Positions 1 to 6,346 of a DNA stretch of 64,000 nucleotides are shown here, one piece after another; position 1 is the first letter of the stretch; each line of letters starts with the position of its first letter. Made by a program: the position numbers and the translations under genes. Origin of the DNA: Streptomyces sp. ALI-76-A (lineage in GTDB: Bacteria; Actinomycetota; Actinomycetes; Streptomycetales; Streptomycetaceae). The DNA is taken from assembly GCF_030287445.1 (NCBI RefSeq), contig NZ_JASVWB010000004.1, positions 62,001 to 126,000 of the forward strand. The letters are read 5' to 3'. The notes under the pieces were generated by a model, which ran no database searches, was not told where the DNA came from, and worked only from the letters and a program-made list of their open reading frames with translations.

Positions 1-387
1 GCCGGTCCGGACGATCTGCCCGATGGTGGCGGCGAGCGCGGTGACCCGGCCCGCGGCGACCGTACGGACCACGGTCTCGCCGTCCGCCGTACGGACCTTC
101 AACAGGGGCGCGCGGGCCGGCAGCCGCTCGCCCTGCTCGGCGACGACCTGGGTCACCTGGCCGGCCACCGGGCTCTGCAGGAGGTAACTGCCCTGTCCGT
201 GGGTGAGGATCGCGGGCGCGCCGACCGTGGAGGCCACCGAACCGGTCACCGCCCACACGGACGCGGCCGCCATCACGGCCACCGTCACGGACAGCACGAG
301 CCAGCCCTGGGGACGGGCGAAGCGCACCGGAAGATCCAGCTCCTCGGGCGACTGGAGCTTGGCGAGGGCCTGTTGGCGGAACTGCAC
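1..387 (-). CDS. NHLM/HlyD-type peptide secretion protein, N-terminal part (cut by window edge)
   Basis: Only the first 129 codons are present; the gene runs off the left edge. The start is the GTG at 387, which has GAGGGAA about 6 nt upstream. The protein opens with a cytoplasmic stretch (FRQQALAKLQSPEELDLPV), then one hydrophobic segment at about residues 34-55 (GWLVLSVTVAVMAAASVWAV), then the start of a lipoyl/barrel-sandwich domain (SYLLQSPVAGQVTQVVAEQG). This order fits membrane-fusion proteins. The opening closely resembles the secretion protein of NHLM-type bacteriocin exporters, which form a pair with a peptidase-ABC transporter. It lies downstream of a double-glycine peptide gene on the same strand, so it probably exports that peptide. 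The family call rests on recalled sequence resemblance. Confidence 0.75.
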   Translation of the reverse strand, partial: MQFRQQALAKLQSPEELDLPVRFARPQGWLVLSVTVAVMAAASVWAVTGSVASTVGAPAILTHGQGSYLLQSPVAGQVTQVVAEQGERLPARAPLLKVRTADGETVVRTVAAGRVTALAATIGQIVRTG

Positions 388-431
388 GGAACTTTCCCTC
401 ACCTGTGGGAGGAATTATTTACGGCATCCGA

Positions 432-464
432 GAGTCCCGGAGCCGGGATGCGGCTCCGGGACTC
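432..464 (-). terminator. Intercistronic hairpin between precursor peptide and secretion gene
   Basis: GAGTCCCGGAGCC and GGCTCCGGGACTC form a perfect 13-bp stem with a 7-nt loop. It starts 20 nt after the precursor stop and lies 45 nt before the secretion-protein start. No U-tract follows. Hairpins placed this way in peptide operons usually act as partial terminators or 3' stabilisers, giving more peptide mRNA than exporter mRNA. That role is inferred here. Confidence 0.7.
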
Positions 465-484
465 AACGGTCACTCATGGTGCGG

Positions 485-700
485 TCAGAGACCGGCGACC
501 AGGCTGGTGACCGGGGCGGTGTTCAGGCCGGTGACACCCTCGACGGTGCCGACAGCCGTGTTGACCAGGCCGGAGACCGGGGCAACGCCGTCCACCAGGC
601 CGGTGACGGTGCCGAGGGCGTTCACGGCCAGGCCGCCGGAGACGTTGTCGAGCTCGGCGTCGGAGATCTCGACGGTCGCGACCTGGGGGGTGGAGTTCAT
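485..700 (-). CDS. Double-glycine leader precursor peptide, cysteine-free (bacteriocin-like)
   Basis: The product has 71 residues. It has an N-terminal leader ending in the motif ELDNVSGG (residues 16-23), the hallmark of peptides cut and exported by peptidase-containing ABC transporters. The predicted core of 48 residues is hydrophobic and rich in Gly, Val, Thr, Leu and Ala. It has no Cys and an internal quasi-repeat (LGTVTGLVDG / AVGTVEGVTG). Without Cys it cannot form lanthionine or disulfide bridges, so it is either unmodified (class II-like) or modified differently. The start ATG has GAAGGGAAG about 5 nt upstream. It lies directly upstream of a secretion-protein gene and is followed by a strong hairpin. 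The target and activity are unknown. Confidence 0.8.
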   Translation of the reverse strand: MNSTPQVATVEISDAELDNVSGGLAVNALGTVTGLVDGVAPVSGLVNTAVGTVEGVTGLNTAPVTSLVAGL

Positions 701-1153
701 GATGGAACTTCCCTTCGTATGGGTATGTCACAGGGGGAGAGCGGCCCCCTCTGAGGATGAGAGGAACCGCAGCGACCGCAGGTGCCGGGCGCCGGTTTCC
801 GAAGCGCCCTGTCGGCCCCTGCGGTGCGATGGATCAAAGCACGCGACGGGTCGGTGCTTCCAATCAACCACCGCCCCCACCAGGCAACTTGCGTCACCGG
901 AGCTTCATTCGGTGCAGGCCCCGACACGGCTTGGTGGCGACTTCTTCACACCGCGCGCGGCATCGGTTCACGCGAGCCCTTGCGACACGGTGAGCGAATC
1001 AGACACACCGCGCCAATGGGCGCCGGACGCCGACGGCGTGTGCAGATCCTCCGCGTGCGATGACCCCGTTGCGCAGCCGGTGTGCAGATTCCCTGGAGCA
1101 AGGATTCGATCCGGCGTCCATGACGGAACGTCATCGCCCGGTCGCCTGGCGTG
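701..1153. other. Intergenic region, no gene seen
   Basis: This is 453 bp between the precursor peptide gene and the 3' end of the thioesterase gene, both on the minus strand. It must hold the promoter of the peptide operon, but I could not pick convincing -35/-10 boxes. Short open frames here have Arg/Pro-rich compositions typical of chance frames and no good ribosome binding site. Confidence 0.5.
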
Positions 1154-1567
1154 TCAGCCCAGGAGGGCGTGGACCGTGCTCGCGTGGGCCGCGAGCCGCC
1201 CGGACTCCGCGTCGGTCATCGTGACGTCGGCGAAGGCCAGCCTGCGGCCCAGCTTGGTGACCACCGCCTCGATCAGGACATCCGCACCGGTCACCACGCG
1301 CTGGAAGGACGTCGACTGCTGCACCGTCGTCATCGGTCCGTAGGCGCCCGGGGCGGCCGACATCGCGATCACGGTCGCCGTGTCGGCGGCGGCCGTCAGG
1401 GCCTGCCCCGACAGTCCACCGCCCTCCCGCGACAACCGGTCCGACCAGGGAAGACGCAGCGTCGCGCGGTCCTCGCCCAAGGCCTCGGCCCGCAGGCCCA
1501 GGCCGAGGACCCACGGGGCGAAGTCGTCGGCGAGGATCTTGTCGGCTTCGGCGGTCGTCATCGCCAT
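1154..1567 (-). CDS. PaaI/YiiD-like hotdog-fold thioesterase
   Basis: The product has about 137 residues, the usual size of a single hotdog domain. The pattern LSREGGGLSGQALTAAADTA followed by TVQQSTSFQRVV matches the PaaI-type acyl-CoA thioesterase fold (central helix, then the strand for substrate and dimer contacts). Such enzymes hydrolyse aryl- or acyl-CoA thioesters in the cytoplasm; the substrate here cannot be read. The start is one of two ATGs at 1567 and 1561. The frame stays open upstream, but that part is Arg/Pro-rich and not protein-like. The gene is divergent from the secreted protease, sharing about 185 bp of upstream DNA. Confidence 0.75.
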   Translation of the reverse strand: MAMTTAEADKILADDFAPWVLGLGLRAEALGEDRATLRLPWSDRLSREGGGLSGQALTAAADTATVIAMSAAPGAYGPMTTVQQSTSFQRVVTGADVLIEAVVTKLGRRLAFADVTMTDAESGRLAAHASTVHALLG

Positions 1568-1751
1568 ATGGGGGACTGTTCCCCGGGCCGGTCCGTCGGG
1601 AGCGGGCCATGGCCGATTCGGTGTCGTGCGACGGACGCACGGAAACGGAATTGAACGCCCCGCGCACCCCGTGCGTACCTCCTGCCATCCAGGCGCCCCA
1701 ACAACTGCCGCACCCGGCAAGAGACTCCGGTCCCTCAGGAGGTCGAGAAGT

Positions 1752-3137
1752 TTGAGTCACAAGCGAATTCCGAAGCGCAAGGCCGCGATGGCGGCGGGCG
1801 GCGTGGTGGCGCTCGGAGCAGCCGCGATCCTGCTCCCCAACGCCAACGCCTCCCAGGACGGCGCCTCGAACGACGCCGCCGCCGCGCCGAGGACTCTGAA
1901 GGCGGCGGACGCCTCCGATCTCGCCTCGCAGGTCGCCGGACTGCTCGGTGACGCCTTCGCCGGTTCCTACTACGACGCCGCCAGCCAGCAGCTCGTCGTC
2001 AACGTCATACCGGGCGACAACAACAACGTGATCGTCCAGGCGAAGAAGGCGGGCGTCACCGTCCGCGAGGTCGACAACAGCATGGCCGAACTCGAGGCCG
2101 GCGCGCAGACCCTGAAGACGAAGGCGACGATCCCGGGCACCGCGTGGGCCGTCGACCCCAGGACGAACAAGATCCTGGTCACCGCCGACAGCACGGTCAC
2201 CGGCACCAAGTGGGACAGACTGGAATCGACGGTCGAGACCCTCGGCTCCGGCATGGCGACCATCAAGAAGTCGGCCGGCACCTTCAGGACGTTCGTCTCC
2301 GGCGGTGACGCCATCTTCGGCGGCGGCGCGCGCTGCTCGCTCGGCTTCAACGTCACGGCGGGCGACGGCGCTCCCGCCTTCCTGACCGCCGGTCACTGCG
2401 GGGTCGCGGAGGCCGCGTGGTCGGACGCGCAGGACGGCGAGCCGATCGCCACCGTCGACCAGGCCACCTTCCCCGGCGAGGGTGACTTCGCGCTGGTGAA
2501 GTACGACGACCCGGCAACCGTGGCCCCGAGCGAGGTCAACGTCGGCGGCGGGCAGACCGTCCAGATCTCCCAGGCCGCGGAGGCCGAGGTCGGTCTGGAG
2601 GTGATCCGGATGGGCAGCACCACCGGGCTGAGCGACGGTCAGGTCCTCGGACTCGACGCCACCGTGAACTACCCGGAGGGCACCGTCACCGGGCTCATCC
2701 AGACCAACGTCTGCGCCGAGCCCGGCGACAGCGGCGGCTCGCTCTTCACCCAGGACGGTCTGGCCATCGGCCTGACCTCCGGCGGCAGCGGTGACTGCAC
2801 GGTCGGCGGCGAGACCTTCTTCCAGCCGGTCACCACCGCGCTGGAAGCGGTCGGCGCGACGCTCGGCGCGGGTGACGCGGCCGGTGGCGCCGGCGAAGAG
2901 GCCGGCGGCGAGGGAGCCGGTGCCGGTGACGCGGTCGGCGGCGAGGAGGCCGGTGCGGGCGAGGAGGCCGGTGCCGGTGACGCGGTCGGCGGCGAGGAGG
3001 CCGGTGCGGGTGAGGAGGCCGGCGCTGGTGAGGAAGCCGGCGCGGGTGAAGAGGCGGGCGTCGGTGAAGAGGCCGGCGTCGGTGAGGAGTCGGGCGCGGG
3101 CGTCGACGACGGCTCCGGCCTGACCGAGACCCACTGA
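1752..3137 (+). CDS. Secreted streptogrisin-type S1 protease with acidic Gly/Glu repeat tail
   Basis: I chose the TTG start because AGGAGG lies 8 nt upstream. The product is 461 residues: signal peptide (about 1-35), an alpha-lytic/streptogrisin propeptide, and the chymotrypsin-fold domain with His215 (TAGHCG), Asp245 (EGDFALV) and Ser327 (GDSGGS). Two disulfide-type Cys pairs are conserved. The family is extracellular and self-processing. The unusual part is the C-terminus, about residues 370-455, made of tandem GEEAGA units. Related enzymes often end in a carbohydrate-binding domain or a Pro-rich anchor, so this strongly acidic tail is atypical. There is no LPXTG motif and no C-terminal membrane helix, so it is probably released or ionically bound. 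Confidence 0.9.
   Translation: MSHKRIPKRKAAMAAGGVVALGAAAILLPNANASQDGASNDAAAAPRTLKAADASDLASQVAGLLGDAFAGSYYDAASQQLVVNVIPGDNNNVIVQAKKAGVTVREVDNSMAELEAGAQTLKTKATIPGTAWAVDPRTNKILVTADSTVTGTKWDRLESTVETLGSGMATIKKSAGTFRTFVSGGDAIFGGGARCSLGFNVTAGDGAPAFLTAGHCGVAEAAWSDAQDGEPIATVDQATFPGEGDFALVKYDDPATVAPSEVNVGGGQTVQISQAAEAEVGLEVIRMGSTTGLSDGQVLGLDATVNYPEGTVTGLIQTNVCAEPGDSGGSLFTQDGLAIGLTSGGSGDCTVGGETFFQPVTTALEAVGATLGAGDAAGGAGEEAGGEGAGAGDAVGGEEAGAGEEAGAGDAVGGEEAGAGEEAGAGEEAGAGEEAGVGEEAGVGEESGAGVDDGSGLTETH
2868..3105 (+). repeat. In-gene tandem repeats encoding GEEAGA units
   Basis: Units of 18 bp (GEEAGA and variants) are nested inside a 51-bp direct repeat that starts at 2916 and again at 2967. The frame is kept throughout, since all periods are multiples of three. 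The two 51-bp copies are nearly identical in DNA, pointing to recent expansion by slippage or recombination. Confidence 0.85.
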
Positions 3138-3208
3138 TCCGGTCGTCCGACGGCGGTCCGGACGCGAAGTCCGGCCGCCTCGGCGGCGGCCCGGGTACAC
3201 GGGTCGCG

Positions 3209-3255
3209 GCACTCCCGAAAGCGGTTCGCCCCCACTGAGCCGCTCTCGGGAGTGC
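3209..3255 (+). terminator. Hairpin terminator after the protease gene
   Basis: Arms GCACTCCCGAAAGCGG (3209-3224) and CCGCTCTCGGGAGTGC (3240-3255) pair over 16 positions with one mismatch and a 15-nt loop. It lies about 70 nt after the protease stop. Confidence 0.8.
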
Positions 3256-3298
3256 GGACCCATCCCGGCCACCGCGAAACACCGGCCGGTGGTGGACT

Positions 3299-3328
3299 GG
3301 TCCGGCCCTCCGGCGGGAGGGCCGGACC
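3299..3328. terminator. Perfect 13-bp hairpin, tight loop
   Basis: GGTCCGGCCCTCC (3299-3311) and GGAGGGCCGGACC (3316-3328) pair perfectly around a 4-nt loop. This is the second terminator-like hairpin in the convergent region and could work in both directions. Confidence 0.75.
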
Positions 3329-3329
3329 G

Positions 3330-3562
3330 CTTTGCGTGCGGCGCGTGTGTCCGGTCCCCGCGCTCATGTCCGGCGTCCCCGGTCCTGCCTGGCGCCCGCG
3401 TCCGGCGCTCTTGCTTGGTGTCCGGCGTTCTGTGCCCGGTGTCCGGGGTCCGGGTGTCCGGTGTTCGCGTCCGGCGTCCGACGTCCGGCGTCCCGCGCTC
3501 GCGTTCGGCACGCGTGCCCGGTGCCCCGCGCCCACTACCCGGCGTCCCGCGCTCGTGTCCGG
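3330..3562. repeat. Degenerate short repeats based on GTCCGGCGT
   Basis: About 230 bp are packed with variants of a roughly 10-bp unit (GTCCGGCGT, GTCCGGGGT, GTCCCGCGC). They lead straight into the ordered 56-bp array. No convincing protein is encoded on either strand. Confidence 0.65.
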
Positions 3563-3786
3563 GGTCCAATGCCCGCGCCCTCGTCCACGCCCGCGCCTTC
3601 GTCCTATGCCCGCGCCTGGCATCCATGCCCGCGCCCTCGTCCACGCCCGCGCCCTCGTCCTATGCCCGCGCCTGGCGTCCACGCCCGCGCCCTCGTCCAC
3701 GCCCGCGCCTTCGTCCTATGCCCGCGCCTGGCGTCCAATGCCCGCGTGCTCGTCCAACGCCCGCGCCCGGGGTCCAAGCCCGCGCC
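3563..3786. repeat. 56-bp tandem repeat array, about four units
   Basis: Unit boundaries fall at 3563, 3619, 3675 and 3731, an exact 56-bp period; the last unit is divergent. Each unit is itself built of three 18-19-bp subunits of the type GCCCGCGCCCTCGTCC. It lies between two converging genes, past the terminators. Units are adjacent with no variable spacers, so it is not a CRISPR array. Confidence 0.85.
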
Positions 3787-3851
3787 CCCGCCCGCCGCGC
3801 GGACCCGGAGCCTGGGACCTACGCGTCCCCCGCTGCCGGCGCCCCGCCCCG

Positions 3852-5996
3852 TCAGTCCTCCCGTCGGGCCCTGAGCAGCAGCAGTGCCACGTCGTCGGGG
3901 CGTTCCCCGGTGGCCGCGCCGTGGCGGACGAGGTCGTCGGCCAGCTCGTCCAGGGGGCGGTCGCCGACCTCGGCCAGCCGCCGTCCGAGATCGGCGAGCG
4001 CGTCCTCGATGTCCACCCCGGGCGACTCGATCAGCCCGTCGGTGTAGAGGACGAGCACGGAGCCGGGAGCGAAGTCCACCTCCGTCGTCGGGTACGTGGC
4101 CGTGGCGTCGATGCCCAGCAGCGGATCGCCCGCCAGGTCGAGCACGCGGACCCGCCCGTCCGGCCGGCGCAGCAGCGGCGGCGGATGCCCCGCCCGGGCC
4201 ATCACGGCCCGCCCGTGCTCCGGGGCGAGCCGCAGATACAGGCAGCTGGCGAACAGGTCGGAGCCGAGGTCGATCAGCAGTCGGTTGGTGCTCCGCATGA
4301 CCTCCCCGGGCGTCTGCCCGACCGTCGTGTAGGCCCGTACGGCGGTACGGATCTGTCCCATCAGCCCCGCCGCCGTCACGTTGTGACCCTGGACGTCCCC
4401 GATCACGGCCGCCGCGAGCCCCTGGGCCGGCACCAGGTCGTAGAAGTCGCCGCCGATGTCCATGCCCTGGGTGGCCGGCAGATAGCGCGCGGCCGCCTCG
4501 ATACCGGGCAGCGGGGGCAGCGAATGGGGCAGCAGGGCCTCTTGCAGGCCGTGCGCCAGCTGGTGTTTGGCGTCGTAGAGCATCGCCCGTTCCAGGGCCT
4601 GGGCGATCAGCCCGCCCAGACTGGTCAGCACCGCCCGCTCGTCCGTGGGGAACGGGTGCGGCTCGGGGTAGGCCAGCACGCACGTGCCCACCGGGCGGCC
4701 CGAGGCGATCAGCGGCAGATACGCCCACGCCGCGAAACCGTCCGGGGTCGCCTGCCGCTCCGGATACAGCCGCTCCAGCTGCTCCCGGGACTCGAAGAAC
4801 CCGGGCACTCCGTTGGTCAGGACGCGGGTGCCCGGGGTCCGCTCGGTCAGGGGCAGTCCGTCGAACCGTTCCACGACGTGCGGGTCCGGGTATCCGCGGT
4901 GCCCCAGCACGTGCAGCCGGCCCGCCCGGGACCCGAGGACGACCAGGGCCTGGCTGCCCACGGCCGGCGCGATCTCGTCCGCGACGAGCTGCACCACGTC
5001 CTGCACCCCCACCGCCTCGGTGAGGGCGCCGGCCAGGCTCAGGACCTGGGAGATGGTGACGAGCCGGGGCGAGGTGTCGCCGGGCCGCGGCCCGGACCGG
5101 TTCATCTCCGCCACGGCCCGCGCCCGGCTGATCCGCACGCTCAGCCCGGTGGTGCTGGGGTACAGACGGAACGAGAGCCAGTCGCCGGGCGGCCGGAGCG
5201 CCACGAACGACGTGGTGTGCTGGCTGAACAGCGCGGCCCGGTAACGGTCCTCGTAGACCGGGTCGTTGAGCCAGGGCACCGACGCCCACAGCGGAGTGCC
5301 GAGCAGAGAGCCGGCCGGTACGCCGATCAGTTCGGCGGCGGCCGTGTTGGCGAAGGTGATCCGGCCGTGCAGATCCAGCGAGCACAGCCCGTACGGCAGC
5401 CGGGCCACCATCCGCGCCGCCTCCACCGTGCCGAGCGTGCCGGCCACGCCGCCCGCCAGGGGACCGGCGAGCAGATCGGGCTCGGCGTGCAGCGGAACGC
5501 TGTCCTCGACGGCCCGCTCCAGCCGCACGGCCAGCCGGTCGCAGGCCGCGCTCAGATGGTCGCGTTCCCGGTCGGACAGCTCCGGCGGATGCGCCCCGGG
5601 CCAGGTCACGAAGACCGCGCCGTACACCGTCGACCGGGTGGCGACCGGCACCGCGGCCAGCGCGAAGGGATACGGCAGCACCACCGCGATCCGCGGATAG
5701 CGGGCCGCCATCTCCTGTTCCCCGCCGACCCAGACCAGCCGCCGTTCGCGCACCGCCTCGGCCACCGGGATCGGCGCGCTCAGCCCCACCCGCTCCCAGG
5801 GCGCCGCGAACGAGCGGGGCAGCCCCGCCATCACCGCCATCTCCAGCACCGATCCGTCACCCGCCAGCAGATAGACCGCGCCGGAGTGCGCGTGCACCTC
5901 GTCCATCATCGAGGCCAGGGCCAGCGACAGCAGCGGCCGTCCCACCCGCGTCCGGGCGGTCACCGGTGCCGGGGCGGACGCCTGCCGGTCGGACAC
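3852..5996 (-). CDS. GAF-PAS-GAF-SpoIIE (PP2C-type) serine phosphatase
   Basis: The product has about 714 residues. In order: an N-terminal GAF domain (about 20-160), a PAS domain (about 200-280; LPYGLCSLDLHGRITFAN), a second GAF domain (about 330-470) and a SpoIIE/PP2C phosphatase domain (about 490-710). The metal-binding motifs are GGDFYD, IGDVQGH and the final RPDDVALL. Such proteins dephosphorylate anti-sigma-factor antagonists in partner-switching stress pathways; no partner is encoded next to it. The start is the GTG at 5996, which has GAGGAGG 8-9 nt upstream. It is divergent from a second phosphatase of the same family, so the two may answer related signals. Confidence 0.88.
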   Translation of the reverse strand: MSDRQASAPAPVTARTRVGRPLLSLALASMMDEVHAHSGAVYLLAGDGSVLEMAVMAGLPRSFAAPWERVGLSAPIPVAEAVRERRLVWVGGEQEMAARYPRIAVVLPYPFALAAVPVATRSTVYGAVFVTWPGAHPPELSDRERDHLSAACDRLAVRLERAVEDSVPLHAEPDLLAGPLAGGVAGTLGTVEAARMVARLPYGLCSLDLHGRITFANTAAAELIGVPAGSLLGTPLWASVPWLNDPVYEDRYRAALFSQHTTSFVALRPPGDWLSFRLYPSTTGLSVRISRARAVAEMNRSGPRPGDTSPRLVTISQVLSLAGALTEAVGVQDVVQLVADEIAPAVGSQALVVLGSRAGRLHVLGHRGYPDPHVVERFDGLPLTERTPGTRVLTNGVPGFFESREQLERLYPERQATPDGFAAWAYLPLIASGRPVGTCVLAYPEPHPFPTDERAVLTSLGGLIAQALERAMLYDAKHQLAHGLQEALLPHSLPPLPGIEAAARYLPATQGMDIGGDFYDLVPAQGLAAAVIGDVQGHNVTAAGLMGQIRTAVRAYTTVGQTPGEVMRSTNRLLIDLGSDLFASCLYLRLAPEHGRAVMARAGHPPPLLRRPDGRVRVLDLAGDPLLGIDATATYPTTEVDFAPGSVLVLYTDGLIESPGVDIEDALADLGRRLAEVGDRPLDELADDLVRHGAATGERPDDVALLLLRARRED

Positions 5997-6346
5997 GACG
6001 ACCACCTCCTCATACGGACGGGCGACGGGTCCGTGGATTCAAATCTCCCCCTCGGCGGCCCGTCGCGCACGGCGAAGGCCTTCCCGGTCAGCCGGTCCGG
6101 CGCCCCGCGGACGTGCCGGTCGGCGTGCGCGTCCACCTCGTGCCGCCCGTCCACGCGTCTCCCTCCAGGAAAACGCCCACGAGCCTCCGGGGGACCGGCG
6201 GCCACGGACGGTCAGGTCTGTCACGAGTTCACCGCGCGCTGGGCACGCGTCACGTCCGGCCCGGACGGCTGTTCTCCGAGCGCCGGCTCCCCGCGCGCTC
6301 CGCCGAACGGTCACAGGGGCTGCGCGGGTGCCCTATACGCGCTGTA
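5997..6346. other. Divergent promoter region between two phosphatase genes
   Basis: This is 350 bp without a supported gene. Near the right end TATACG (6334-6339) ends 7 nt before the ATG at 6347, as expected of a leaderless promoter. Nothing else stands out. Confidence 0.45.

Noticed and set aside
757..1134. Short frames between the precursor peptide and the thioesterase
   Set aside because: Low-complexity Arg/Pro/His composition and no ribosome sites on either strand.
1131..3644. Very long minus-strand open frame opposite the protease gene
   Set aside because: It is the antisense shadow of a high-GC gene: Arg/Gly/Asp-rich, no family motif, no ribosome site, and it runs through terminators and repeats.
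3563..3786. CRISPR-like array
   Set aside because: Units are directly adjacent with a 56-bp period and no unique spacers, and no cas genes are present.
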